Part shown: one piece after another, positions 25,422 through 37,410 of the stretch
Position numbering within the stretch: position 1 is the first letter of the stretch
Layout: each line of letters opens with the position of its first letter
Translations under genes and position numbers: made by a program
Origin: Ascarosepion bandense
Taxonomy: Eukaryota > Mollusca > Cephalopoda > Sepiida > Sepiidae
Assembly: GCA_037127315.1 (NCBI GenBank)
Contig: JBBBDQ010001028.1
Span: 744,001-808,000 of the forward strand
Reading direction: 5' to 3'
Length of the DNA: 64,000 nt
The notes under the pieces: generated by a model
What the model was told of the DNA's origin: nothing
Databases searched by the model: none
What the model saw: only the letters and a program-made list of their open reading frames with translations

Positions 25422-26040
25422 ATTGTCAGGTGAAATGGATCATTTACAACAATGTTCAGTGAAAAACATCCTGGGGTTAAGTGAAATGAGCCAACTTTAG
25501 CCATCCCAGTAGCAGGACTTCATAAAAGAAGTCCCTGTGCATCTGGTGGGATTGGAAAGGAATCTTGTACTAACCAGTCAATTGATTTTGAAAAAGTACT
25601 GCTTGCAACTAAATAAATTAAAGGCAGCAATTAAAGAAAAATACCCAGAATTGTCAAACAAGAAAGGTGTTGCTTTCCATCAGGATAATGCCAAACCTCA
25701 CGTTTTTTTGGCAACCTGGAAAAAATTGTTGCAATTTAGCACCACTCACCTTATTTACGAGACATTGCTCCTTCAGATTTTCATTTATTCAGGTTCTTGT
25801 AAAATAATCTCATTGGTAAAAATGTTAATTCTTTGGATGACATAAAAAACCCTTAATGAGTTCTTTGCCAAGAAACCACCAAAATTTGGTGAAGATGGAA
25901 TCTTTAAGTTGAAGGAAAAAATCAAAATGGTTGTACAACAAAATGGATCAAATTTAGTTAAATAACATATTTAATAGCATAACTTTGTTTTGTGTTTCAA
26001 TTTCTCTTAAAAATTGGCATGAACTTTCTGGACAACTCAA
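25390..26040 (+). mobile_element. mariner 3' half, same family as the 9.1-kb copy
   Basis: It ends with the complement of TTGAGTTGTCCAGAAAGTTC at 26040 followed by TA, differing by few bases from the inverted repeat at 9147. It encodes KKGVAFHQDNAKPHVF (about 25660-25710), the catalytic Asp-containing block, better preserved than at 9.9 kb. The 5' half is missing, replaced by the inverted mariner relic. Confidence 0.85.
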
Positions 26041-26744
26041 TATTTAGATTCATCCAAGAGAAGAATTTTTCTTCTATATTATGTCATAATCCTCATGCAC
26101 AAATGACATAATTCAGAAAGCAATTTTTAAAAAACAACATCTAAAGTGATAAGTTTTGTCCTGAACTATTAATCTGGGGTTTTTACATTACCTAAACAAA
26201 TAGCCAAAAAATAGTCAAAGTTTTAGATAATTGTTGCATTTATTAATCACTCAAATATATCTTACTTGTATGAAAAATAGATTATAAGTCAAAAGAATGA
26301 TTTTATAAAATACCTGATGTGTCAGATAATTGAGAACAAAAAAAAAACATTTAGCAGAAAAAAAGTTGTACACATGTTAAAGATTATTCAACAAGACTAT
26401 CTTCAAGACAACATTAGTACAGTATTGGAAGTGATTATATGCTTAGATCAGATAGCGATGACAATCTTCAATGAGTCTTTGTTATTGTGGGGTCTTTTTT
26501 TGTTCCCTCTTAGTTGGGTAGCCACATTTTATGTGTAGCATGATAGTAAAGCTTCTGTAATATTGGAATGTACATAACCTGTCATGGACTACTTAAATCC
26601 AGAGCTTGACCATAGTGCCAGCACCTTGATATAGACAGCAACATTACCCCTGCATCACCATTGAGTACTTCTGTGAGATTTAGCTAAAGCAATTTCTTGT
26701 TCCCTCTTGTGTTCAACAAATTTATACCAGGCTTAGCAGGGTGC
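26041..26744. other. Intronic sequence, nothing recognised
   Basis: An open frame of 73 codons at 26317-26538 has no motif. 26560-26740 is less AT-rich but unmatched. Confidence 0.35.
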
Positions 26745-28810
26745 TTAATTTTTTTTTTTTTATCGTTTCACCCCAAGCAAGACATTCCACTGCCACTATT
26801 GCGCTTGGGGCTACATAGGGGAAGGTAAATAGAAAGAGTGGTTAGATATAGGAAATGTCAGAAGGAGGGTGGTAGGTAGTTGGGAGGATGGGAAGAGTGT
26901 TTGAAAGAATGGAAGCGAGTTATTGTGTTAGGAGGTGTCTATTGACCTTACATTTAAACTCCTGGAGATTGTAGCCGTCAGGGAAGCAGTCATGTGGAAG
27001 GGAATTCCAGTCGGGAAGTACGAGAAAAGAAACTGTTGAGTAGAAGTTGCAGTTGCATTTTATCGGTTTCACTGTAAAAGGGTGGGATCTAGTTGCTAAT
27101 CTAGTATCTCGTGCAAATTCAAACCTAGGGGGCACCAGTGATCTAATTTCATTGGAGCAGAAGCCATGGAAGTATTTATAGAAGAGACACAGGGAAGCCA
27201 CATCGCGCTGGTGAGAGAGAGACTGCAGGTGGTCCGCCAAATCAGTATTGATCACATTACAGACCCTCCGCTGTAGTTTGTCGAGAAGCCCAAGAAGAAT
27301 AGCAGGGGCACCCGACCAGATATGGCAACAGTATTCAATGCACAGGCAGATGGTAGATTTATAAATGTGCAGGATAGATTCAGATGAAAAAAACCTCCGG
27401 GCCCTGCACAGAGAACCGACTTTCATAGCAGTGGATTTAGCAATGGATTCGATATAGTCATTCCACTTGAGGTCCGCTGAAAGTGTGAGACCAAGGAGGC
27501 GCAGTGTTTTACTCTCTGGTAGGCAAGCCTGGTCCATGCTAATGGGAGGTAGGTGTGGTTGTCTATGATGGTCAATTGTAGCTTCGTTTTAGAAGCATTA
27601 AAATTTACGAGCCATTTCTTACTCCAGCCCACTACGGATTGGAGGTCCTTTCCAAGCTCGGCTGCAAGGTTAGCTGTGTCGCCCACACCAAATTTTGATC
27701 GAGGCGAGAGTAAACTGTGGTGTCATCGGCGTACATACCTACTTGGGATATTATGGTATCGGGGAGATCATTAATGTAGATCAGAAAGAGCATAGGACCT
27801 AGGATAGAGCCTTGAGGGACACCCGCGTTTGTATGGTAGCTCTGGGAGGCATGTCCGTTTAATACCACTTTCAATGTGCGGTTAGATAGGAATGACTGGA
27901 TTAGTTCAAACAATTGTCAAGCTATACCATAGCTCCGCAGTTTGCATAGAAGGCCAGCATGCCAAACTCTGTCGAACACTTTAAAGATATCCAAGGTGAC
28001 GGTTCAGGCTTCGCCATTCCTGTCGAGTGCCTGGTATATATACTCAGTGATGGTCATTAGCATATCGGCAGTAGACCTGGTGAAGCGGAAACCATACTGC
28101 TTGTCTGAGAGGAGCCTGTGTTCTGTGAGGTGCTGAACGAGCTCGGCGTTGATAATGGCCTTGAACACTTTGCCAAAGATCGGAAGAAGGCTGATAGGGT
28201 GGTAATTTGCGGGGTCCGAGGGTTCTCCAGAGTTTTTGAATATAGGAACTACAGAGGAAGATTTGCAACAGGCAGGAAAGCAGGAAGCAGAGAGGCAGAA
28301 GTTGTAGAGCTTAGAAAGGACAGAGGAGAGTTCAGGGGCACATTTCTTTAAGACTATGATTGGGATTCCGTCCCCTCCGCTCGCTTTGTGGGGGTCAAGT
28401 TTTGAGATTATCTTAGAGACAAGCAAAGGTGTAATGTGGACGTCGTTCAGTTGAGCCTCAGTTCTAGGTGAGAAGTCGAGTGTAAAAACCCCAGACAAGT
28501 CCAGACTCGAATTGTTCAAGAATCTCCGAGCAAAGCATTCAGCCTTGTCTGCTGAGGAGGTGAAAACCTCAAAATTATTGATTACTGGGTGTATTGTGGA
28601 CTTGCTCTTGTTAAGTACTCTTTTACAGAGTCGCCAGTAGTCTTTGGCGCCGAACTTAGCGGATGCTATGCGTTGTTGACAAGTGCTTTAACTGAATCAC
28701 ATGAACTGCTGCTTGGCAATGACCCTCATCAACTTGCTGGATTTGTGTATGATAATGTCCTGACATACTGAATGAAAATCCTACTGCTCACAATCTTTGA
28801 CTGCTTATGA
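26745..28810 (-). mobile_element. 5'-truncated LINE (Jockey/CR1/I-like) with RT, C-terminal domain and 3' UTR
   Basis: On the minus strand the order is FGAKDYWRLCKRVLNKSK near 28650, then SKLDPHKASGGDGIP and NYHPISLLPIFGKVFKA (28.0-28.5 kb). FKVFDRVWHAG comes next, then the catalytic blocks GVPQGSILGPMLFLIYIN and YADDTTVYS (27.63-27.91 kb), both intact, and LGLTLSADLKWNDYI. It ends with an open C-terminal stretch, 26920-27537, finishing LPHDCFPDGYNLQEFK. The 3' UTR contains CCCCAAGC/GCTTGGGG arms of a stem-loop and ends in a run of A at about 26750. Frameshifts divide the ORF, and the endonuclease part is absent. The clade cannot be settled by eye. This is the best-preserved of three copies in the window. 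Confidence 0.9.
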
Positions 28811-30745
28811 TATTTCTTTTTCTTGGAAACAGATGATCTGACCTTGTCAGAGGATTCCACAAAAAGACTATTATCTCCGAGTTGTGTGACATCATATCTT
28901 ATGTCATATTAGAAGCTGTCATGTTAATCTCTAAATAGTTCTGAAAGAAAAATGAGTTTTAAAATTTAATACAATACATTAGATTGTCTTCCATTTATGA
29001 CTTGCTAAAAGTTATGTTCTCCAGTGCAGCCTGTATTCCTTTATTATGACCTTAAATAAGTGTATATATAAATATATACATAACAGATGAAATAGGAAAA
29101 TAACTGGCCATATTTAAAACAGCAAAGGTGTCTTGGTGTCAAAAGTTTTTAGGCAGCAGAATCTATCTACTCACATTAGATGATGTTCTATATAAAATGG
29201 ACCATACTTGATACATTAATCAGTATGTAGAACACACTAGTAAAACTAAATGGACTAGCATAGAGAAGTTTGTCAAAAGGTTTATGTGAATGACAGTAAA
29301 GAACAGAAATGTTTACCTCCAAGTCTAGTAACATATTTTGCACTCTAGGCCAAAGCTAGCAACATACATCCCACTTACAAAAACTGCAAATTGAAAAAAC
29401 AACAACCCAATTCATTTTCCTTTAAATTCTTTTACTCTTTAAAAGATAAACAATGTCTATTACCTGGAGAGAAAAAAATTGAATAATCTTAACATGTGTA
29501 GAACTTTTTTCTGTTGAATATTTTAAAAATCTCTATAAACATGAAATCAAGGATTTAAAATCTTATTATTATTAATAAATAAAAATTGTAAAGAAAGCAC
29601 AAAAATACAAATTGCAAACTGAGAAAAACTATCCAAAATGAGAAATAGGTAAAAATATATATAAGAGGAGGAAATCAGGTGATATTGAGAATTTTTTTTA
29701 TATAGAAACAAATGTTACATGCATTCTAAAGTGCATTTAATATTAACACAATATATGTCTTACAGTTAAGAAAAAAAATAAAAAATAAAAGAAAAAAAAT
29801 CGAGACAAAGGGAAATATTTCAAGTACATCAGAATTTCATAGTGTGCCTCCTTTTTGTTTATGAAATTGGTCACTAATTCAACCAGATCAACTGCTAATT
29901 TCTGAAAATTTTCAATTTATGACTTTTTCAACATTTCATATGAGAAACTACATTCATCATTTGTTACTAACACTGAAAGTGCAAGAATCTATAGAACAAT
30001 GGAAACTTTGAGCTTGTCATAGCTTAAAAAAAAAAAGAAAAAAGTTCAAAGACTTTCTTCTATTTTTAACATCTTGGTCTTTAGAAATATCTTTGGTTCT
30101 TTTGCTGAAGGCCCACATTCACCTGCAGTTCACAAGATAACTCTTAGTCATTTACAATTGTTTGGTAGCTGAATTTAAATTACTAATTTTATAGCAGTTT
30201 GTTTACAATATTGACTTCAAGAATTATGTACCACATAAAAAGAGAAGTTAAAAATTTAAACTAAGAGAAAAATCCTTAGCCTCAATTCGAGGAAATATTT
30301 CCAGATGAAACTTAAAATTGTGTCATCACCGATTGTTATTAAACCATGTATATAACCCAGATAATATTACCAGGCTTTCAAAGCATTGACCCAACTCTCC
30401 CATCACTCCATCAATGGTTTAACAGTTAAGACTGAGATAAGGCTAGCTTGGATATTCCAACTACTAGTCAATGTAAAGAATTCTGTTGAATCAAAATGAA
30501 AAGGAGTAGAAGCAACTTCTAGACAACACCTAACAACATCACTGATCAGCAAGCTTAAAATGTTGGCATTGTAAAGTCTGTGATATGGGTTTATGTTCAA
30601 AAACCCTCTTTTGCATGATATTTTCTTTGCCTTCCATCAGAGCTCAAAATTAACACCATTCTAGACAATAAAAAACAAGTTTGAGAAATCTAGGTGGGTT
30701 TTCTTGGATGATGCCAGGACACGACAGAATTGTTTTGTGTTTTTT
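28811..30745. other. AT-rich intron, nothing recognised
   Basis: Only short unmotifed frames and A-rich runs. Confidence 0.4.
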
Positions 30746-30757
30746 AAATTCTATTAT

Positions 30758-31058
30758 CAGTCAGTTAAGTGCCATTTGTGCATGCTTGGGCAATCATGTC
30801 TCTTTCAAGACATGACTGACTGGGCAGAAGATTATCCTGCAGTAGGTTGCCATTATTTTCTGTGGTAGGCTGGTTGCCAGCCAAGGCTATAGAACCAATC
30901 TGTCCTGTTATTTAACCAATAACTGGAGAGAAGAGATGGATTAATACCTTTTCTAAGGGTATTTGCACGTAAACAAATGCAAGGAATTCAACTGGAATTC
31001 AAACGCCTCCCTGATTTCTTGTTCCGAGCTGATATCCACTGCACCACAACACACATCC
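30758..31058 (-). mobile_element. tRNA-derived SINE (family 1), full length with 12-bp target duplication
   Basis: It is flanked by AAATTCTATTAT at 30746-30757 and again at 31059-31070. It is homologous over its whole length to 51009-51308. Read on the minus strand, the head carries an A-box-like stretch followed by a B-box-like GTTTGAATTCC. In the cleaner copy at 51 kb the two starts are 44 nt apart, as in a tRNA. The other end is CAGTCAGTTAAGTGCC with no long poly(A). Confidence 0.9.
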
Positions 31059-31070
31059 AAATTCTATTAT

Positions 31071-31740
31071 ACTTAAAGTTCTAAAATCCTCCAAAATTTC
31101 TTGCTTCTCACAAATAGTGGTAGACTCTTAATAAAATAGAGTGTGCAAGCACACATAAAAAAAAAAGAAAAAAAAAGGGTTTCTTTTTAAACTCAAACAA
31201 AATGCAAAAGAAATATTTTGATATAAATATCTAAATGTGAAAAGCATGAAAGTCTAACTGTAAGAACTAATTTTGCATTAATAAAACAAAGAAAATATTT
31301 TTTCTGTCAATTTCAAAAATAATAAACATGGAAAATATAACATGAGATGCATAATTGTAAAACATTTTTCAAGGAATATACTTTTTTTTTTATATCGATA
31401 TATCTTTTATTGGGTAGTCACCCATTATTTCTTTATCTTTAAATTTACAAAAATGTTTATTCATGATAAGATAAAAAAGGGCCAGATGTTTTACAAGCTT
31501 TTAAGAATTTCCACTGCACTTTTCATTTGTACCACATAATGACAGGTTTTGTATAACAAATACTCTTTCAAAGTCAATCAAGCACTGCAAAATTTGTCAA
31601 CAATATTGTTCCTTTTGTCTAGTTCTCAGCTATTTAATAACATCAATTTGTTAGCTTTTAGAAAAGTGTAAGTCAAGTTCATACCATCAATGACTTTCTA
31701 TTCCTTTATGCAAAAAAAAAAAGTTTACTTTTACAATAAT
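31071..31740. other. AT-rich intron, nothing recognised
   Basis: Two A-runs near 31159-31178; no motif. Confidence 0.4.
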
Positions 31741-31749
31741 TACACTATT

Positions 31750-33290
31750 TTGAATAGCTTATGGCAAAAAGAATTTTTTTTAAGCATAATGTCTTAACTT
31801 ACATTGTCCAAACTTCTGCCCTCATATTTATCGCCATGTTTGACATTTTGACTGTTGTATATGCCAGCCTTCAGGTATTATTACAATCTCTGAGATATAT
31901 AATACTCATTGGAAGCAATGCCACTTCCTTTAACTCAAAACTAAGTTGTTTACCACTGCTGTATCAACTCCAGGCCCTTCCAACTCTACTCTTCCTTCAA
32001 CTCACTTTCTTTGCTCACAAAAAAACATTCAGCTCACAGCCTTCATATCTCCATCTTTATATTAAATTTTCTTACCAACTCGCAGGCAGTTGACTGTAGT
32101 TTTCTCCCATCCAGTCAGAATAGGAACAGAACAAGTGGTGTCAGTGTACAGCAGAACTAACAAAATGAATTACACTAGTCTCACTCACACAAAAATTCTC
32201 AATCACATCAAACAACAGCAATCCTGAATTTCAAAACTGACTCTACACACATTCTACATCATACAAAGTGGTCAGCAACAAATTTTAGTCAGACTTACAA
32301 GAAATGTTGGCCTCCCTAAAATCTACCATTAGTAGGACCAAACAATCACCACTTGATACAATGCAAGATATCAGAAAATTTAATATGAACAATAACATCA
32401 ACCTTTCATTACAGATCTGAACAAAGCATATGTGATCCAAGTCAAACCAGAAATGGGTGATGAATTCACGCAAACTACCAAACAGCTCCTTTATGAAGCT
32501 TTGCAACAGGACACTTCCATCTAAGAACAGCTAAAGGCCTACGTTATAGCTACCCACAACAGCCAAATGATGAATTTTCAATGCCTCAGTTGAGCATGGA
32601 ACCTCCAAAGATGAGACCACCTCAAAAAACACAATCTGAGAAGACATTGTCTACATCAAAATGAAGTTCAAGACAGATAACAGGAATGCAGAAATACCTG
32701 TAGACATTCTTCGTTTTAACTGATGTTACACTCAGAAAAAAAAAAAAAAAAAAAAAAGAATAATCAAAACTTGGACACCATTTATCTTCATCTCATCAAG
32801 ACTATGGACAACCACAACTCAGCAACTATCTTGAATGAAACATTGGAACCAACACTGCAACTACTCTTGATCCCATCATAATATGTGCACCTAAAATGCA
32901 GTGGCCAAACAAACCCCAATGAACCTGACAAAGTGCTGGCCAAGATAAGGCAGCAGCTACTTTGGATAAGCAGGTATGGACTATACAAACCACTCTGGTG
33001 CCGCCCATGCATGAACATCTTTTTAGTTACCAATGGGAGTTCAAGACCTGCAACAAAGTTTCATGTCAATTCCTGCACCACCTGTGCAAAACATGTGAAA
33101 CAAAAATGTTGAAACCAACTGGGTCTATCACCTCATATTACAACCAAATCATGTGCACCCACACTTTCTACATATTTGATGAATCCTCAACCTTTATTGA
33201 ATTTGCCATCTCCACTTCAGTCTGGGAAGTATATAAAGATACAATACTTCAAATCTAGTGAAACCATTTAAACATTACTCACGAATACTG
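31750..33290 (+). other. Unrecognised A/C-rich, G-poor block, possibly an old retroelement
   Basis: Base composition changes sharply here: the plus strand is rich in A and C and poor in G, unlike the flanks but like the sense strand of the PLE at 41.7-43.4 kb. Broken frames include KAYVIQVKPEMGDEFTQTTK at about 32425 and a Cys-rich stretch, CNKVSCQFLHHLCKTCETK, in the 98-codon frame at 32962-33258. A poly(A) run interrupts it near 32736. I do not recognise the protein family and find no second copy in the window. Confidence 0.4.
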
Positions 33291-34374
33291 CAAAACAAAT
33301 TCCAAAACAACAAACAAGTGGACAACAAAACAGTAGTTGTGTTTTTAACCAATATCGTCATGACTGAGGTTCTGTAAAACATTTAAGAAACTGCGCATTT
33401 TTTTATATAATTTGTAAGTGCTCAGTAATCTCAAAAATGTTGGAAAATATTCTCTGTAATTTAATTTTAGGAATGTTGACTAATTTTATCACTCTTATTT
33501 TCTGATATCATACTTTGAAAAATGGGTAAATTACATATTAAAAAAATAAATAAATGTTACTTATGAAAGCAATTAAAAGCTTTTCTAATTAAATAATTAG
33601 TTTTATTGCATTTTCATTTTACAATTTGGAGCAGATTTTCATGAAATGAGTATCAGTTTGAAAAAATAAAAATAAAAAACTAATGTAAATTTAATTTCTC
33701 AAAATTTTATGAAATTAAGCAAGTGAGTGTGGTATGTATTTAAAAAACAAAAAATTTAAAAAATAATTTCATTCATTCATGAATAAGGTGAATAACGCCT
33801 GAAAGTTTCATTCATCTGACAATTATTTGATTTTTGCAAGAATTTCCAAATCATGTGTTTTTCACCGCCATAAAGACCAAAATTTTGAATTTTTCATAAA
33901 GAAATGGATAAAAAATATACAATTTAATAATAATAATAATAATAATAAACCTTTTGATCGTTCCTATTAAAAATTTTGACGATAAAACTGTTCACAATTT
34001 TTTTAGCAAAAAAAAAATGAATGGATGGTTTTTTTACTTTTTACGTAGAATATGTCTTTTAAACGAGGTGCTTCATAAGAGTTTGTGTAAAATGAAAAAA
34101 AAAACAAAAAAACAAAAAAACACAGAAATATGTTGGTAAACAAAAGATTAATGTAGCCGTTTCCCTAAACTTTGTAACACTTCGTACTAACAAGTATTTT
34201 TTGTTTTTTTTGTTTCATTTTCATAAACTGGCATCGTCGTTATAACAATTTAAAAAATACATGCCAGTGATAATTGTTTAAATTGACACTAAACTACAAC
34301 GTGTCATTCTAAGAAATGCTTTCCTTAGTAACTTTATTGTAGGTACCTAAATGGCAGTTCTAAGAAAAAGGAAC
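33291..34374. other. AT-rich intron
   Basis: It contains an (AAT)n tract at about 33926-33949. No gene. Confidence 0.4.
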
Positions 34375-34565
34375 TAGAGAAGGGGCACTTCGAGGTGGTA
34401 ATAACTAGCAAGCTTGTCTCGCTAGAGAATCATTGCAATTGAGTAGTAAGTTCGATCCTCACTAGGTGCCCCATACATTCGGCCTTGTGCTACATCTAAG
34501 CTGAGCTTAGAAAATCACGAAGGAAAAAGGAACGAGTAGGAACTGTTGGTGGTGCTTATCACATC
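34375..34565 (+). mobile_element. tRNA-derived SINE (family 2), plus copy
   Basis: An A-box-like TAGCAAGCTTG at 34406 and a perfect B-box core GTTCGATCC at 34450-34458 are 44 nt apart, as in tRNA genes. Downstream tail: CTACATCTAAGCTGAGCTTAG. A second copy lies inverted at 34715-34860. Cephalopod SINE families of this type are known, but I do not assign a name. Confidence 0.75.
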
Positions 34566-34714
34566 GTCTCTGCAGTGGAGAAAAGAGTAGTAATTAAAAA
34601 TTAAAATGTACGTAGTTGTTTTTGAATTTTTTTTATTTTAAATAAAATTATTTTTTCTTTTTATTTTAAATATTATTTGGAGCTGTACAACTCTCTTGGG
34701 ATTTGTTAGAGTTG

Positions 34715-34860
34715 CTTTTCTAAAAACACCACTTAGATGTGGCAAAAGGTCGAACTCGAAACTATGAGTACCTAGTGAGGATCGAACTACTCATAAGGTC
34801 TAAACGAGACAAGCTTGCTAACCATTTTTTAACACCACGTTGTGGTGCGGAGACAGAGAC
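34715..34860 (-). mobile_element. tRNA-derived SINE (family 2), inverted copy
   Basis: On the minus strand GGTTAGCAAGCTTGTCTCG is followed by AGTTCGATCCTCACTAGGT and CCACATCTAAGTGG, matching the copy at 34375. The A- to B-box spacing is about ten bases shorter. The pair could form a long hairpin in the intron RNA. Confidence 0.75.
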
Positions 34861-36218
34861 GAAGTTTGTACGATGAATTAAAAAATAGTAAGTACACCTG
34901 TCGCCTACATATTTCTTTTTTTTGTACAACAGCAACAAAAAGAAAAAAAAAAGGATTCTTTAAAAAAAGAAAAACACGCAAAAATTGCGAAAACGCTTTT
35001 TTAAAAATCATTGTGACAAACTGTTTTACCCACGACACTGCAGCAAATGATACAAGAAGTTATAACTTACAAGTTAAGTCTTGTAAAAATTTACTCGTTT
35101 CTCTCTTCCATGACAAAGAACATTGCACTTGTGAATTCAGCAAGTGCATGTCCTCTTTCATCTGAACATGATCACCAATTTGAAATTTTCCGCATCACTA
35201 TTTTATTTTAGTTGTAACAAAAGTTCATTTTTACACTTCATTTTAGTTTTGATAACTCCTTTATTACAATTATTTATTTTTAGAATACCATGGTTTTTTT
35301 TTTTTCATTTTGAACTTTGTGTTGTGTACAAAAACAAAAAAAAACAACATTATTGGCATATTGCATAGTAGTAGCAATATTGTGACATTGTGATATCTTT
35401 TAAAAAGAATGTAGGGAAGTTAACGAAGAAAAAAAAAAAGAGTTTATTGGTAGAGGCCCCTACAATATAGTTTGTTAAAAAATTAAGTTCAAATTGTTAA
35501 ATTTTGTAAACTAATTGTAAAAATTCTAACAATAAAAGAATTTCAAGTTTCAAAACACGAAAAGTTTTACAATTTACATTTAAAAAGGATTAAAAAAATG
35601 ATTTTTTTTTTTTTGGGAATCAAAAGTTGTTAAGTAAAGTTTCAGAATAGGAAAATAAAATAAAATTTACACATTGCAAATTTCAAAGTCAATTAAGATA
35701 GAAAGATTAAAGAAAGATGAATTTTAAAAAAAAAATAAGGATAAAATTTCAAATTTTATTAAAATGTAGAAATTCTGAGTAGGCGGTCATAAATTTTTAC
35801 TTACAAAACTGCAGCAAACCTTTTACTTCCTTTTTTAGTGAAGTAATTAATGTTTAACAGGCGAGAATTAAAGCAATGTTTTTAAATGACCAGAATTTAT
35901 AATTTTATATTAAACAAACAAAACGTTTGATAAAAATGAAAAAAATATGAACACAGCTCAGATGAATAGGATATGTCACACTTGTTGACAAGAGTAACTT
36001 AGTAACTAAGTTTTAAAAAATAACAAACTTCATGTGACGAGGCTTTATGAGTTTAAACCTTAGTCAAGCAAGTTGATATTAGCAAAAAAAAAAAAAAAAA
36101 GAAAAGATAATTAACCACCCAATAATAAAAAAAAAAGGATTCTCCTATGTTTTTTTTAGCAATCGTTCTTAAAATTAAAGTATTTATTTTTTTTTCGTTT
36201 TTGTCTTTAATGACTTAC
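34861..36218. other. AT-rich first part of the intron
   Basis: A-runs and T-runs only; an open frame of 107 codons at 34842-35165 overlaps the SINE and has no motif. Confidence 0.4.
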
Positions 36219-36481
36219 CCGTGGGGTAGGGCCTGATTAAGCAGTTCCCTTATAAGCCAGGGTTGCATAGAATAAGTGACAATGCACACACAAACAGACG
36301 AGGTTGGATCGACCAATGCAGCTTCTATTAATTGGATGACACTTGGCCGAACATGTTCCAATAATTTCTCTACTTCACCCTTCCACATGCCACCAGTGTG
36401 AATAGTCAATAACGTCTGGTCAAAATCTATGGCCAGCAGTTTGATTTTCTTTTTGTGCAGCTCGGACACCAAGTCGCTCAT
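36219..36481 (-). CDS. First coding exon of a HAD-superfamily-like protein
   Basis: This encodes residues 1-88. The ATG at 36481 is the first Met after an in-frame TAG just upstream of 36559. A longer reading from a TTG at 36559 is possible but is not preferred. Motif I is AIDFDQTLL, with the nucleophile and acid-base pair at D19 and D21 and T23, followed by HTGG. Motif II is CIVTYS with T69. The exon ends in CACGG followed by the donor GTAAGT. The motif set (DxDxT, Thr, paired Asp in exon 2) is that of haloacid-dehalogenase-fold phosphatases. At 176 residues with no large cap insertion it would be a small, probably cytosolic member; there is no signal peptide or membrane segment. Similar uncharacterised eukaryotic proteins carry DFDxT plus HTGG, from memory only. 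No TATA box is evident upstream. Confidence 0.8.
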
Positions 36482-37310
36482 TCTGCCCCCAGATCTCTTA
36501 TAGAAGGGAAGGGAACAGCAGTAGACATCGTTACAGGAACCTATGTTTGCCAAAGACAAGAGCTAGACCAAGCTCTTACAAATGGCGATCTAAAACTTTT
36601 TTTTTTTTTTTTAGGTTGCCGGTGTTAGACTGATAATTGCCACTTATTAAAAAAATGTACTATCCTTTTTGTCTTAAATCTCACTTCGTAATTAACTTAA
36701 AAAAAAAAAGCATGTACACTTAATCTCTTTTGTTAAATTGTTAATTGATAATAACAAACTGGTTATTACTTATCAAATTTACTGTTGAATAAAATAAATT
36801 TAATCTGTCATTTCATTTCATTTATTTTTAAGTAATTATTTTGCAACATTTTTTTAGAAACTTATGCAGAATGACTAAGAAAAATTATTTTTGAAACCAG
36901 TGTAAAAAGACACTCGTAAAAATGCTATAAAATTAAATACCAACCAATCAGTTAAAATTTTGATTAAATAAATACTTTTTTTGCGTTTTGTTAAAAAAAT
37001 AAAAAGGTAAAAAACTGTTAATTTTATTTGAATTAACTTATCCAACTAAGTAAATAAGTTTTATTTTTAATTTTTTGTTTTAGAAAAGGATAAGTGAGTT
37101 TATTTATTACTTATTATTTGTATTTTTTTACTGAAGTGGCGTATTTTTCCGGAAATTTTTTTGAGTAATAAAAAACTTAAAAGATAATAAAAATAATAAA
37201 AAAAGCTGGAATCCGTGACTGTTTCACTTTTTTCGTTTGGCGAATACTTTATTAAGCAGAGAGTCTTTAGTACTTGTATGTAGCTATATAAGAATTTTTG
37301 GTTTGTACGC
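36482..37310. other. 5' flank of the HAD-like gene
   Basis: It includes a T-run at 36598-36612 and otherwise AT-rich sequence. No TATA or CCAAT arrangement on the minus strand was convincing. Confidence 0.35.
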
Positions 37311-37312
37311 TC

Positions 37313-37410
37313 GTAACCTACTGTGGGATAATCTTCTGCCCAGTCAGTCATGTCTCTTTCGAGACATGATCGCCCAAGCGTGTATCACATATGGCACTTA
37401 ACTAAGGCTC
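37313..37410 (+). mobile_element. 5'-truncated SINE (family 1)
   Basis: It is the reverse complement of the tail half of 51009-51308. Landmarks are AATCTTCTGCCCAGTCAGTC, CGAGACATGATCGCCCAAGC, GTATCACATATGGCACTTAA. The tRNA-like half is missing, as expected for incomplete reverse transcription. Confidence 0.85.

Larger units (their letters stand above)
19803..36218 (-). other. Intron of the HAD-like gene (about 16.4 kb)
   Basis: It is bounded by GTAAGT (minus strand, 36218-36213) and a pyrimidine-rich acceptor ending in AG at 19804-19803. The flanking exons join within a GG|G glycine codon. It contains a hammerhead SINE fragment, two LINE copies, three mariner/Tc1 relics, one SINE with a clear target duplication, an inverted pair of another SINE and an unrecognised A/C-rich block. 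The rest is AT-rich with homopolymer runs. Confidence 0.75.

Noticed and set aside
34406..34458. Functional tRNA gene with A and B boxes
   Set aside because: No acceptor stem or anticodon arm can be drawn, and a second copy with a shared non-tRNA tail shows it is a SINE head.
36482..36559. N-terminal extension of the HAD-like protein
   Set aside because: It would need a TTG start; the first ATG is at 36481 and an in-frame stop lies just upstream.
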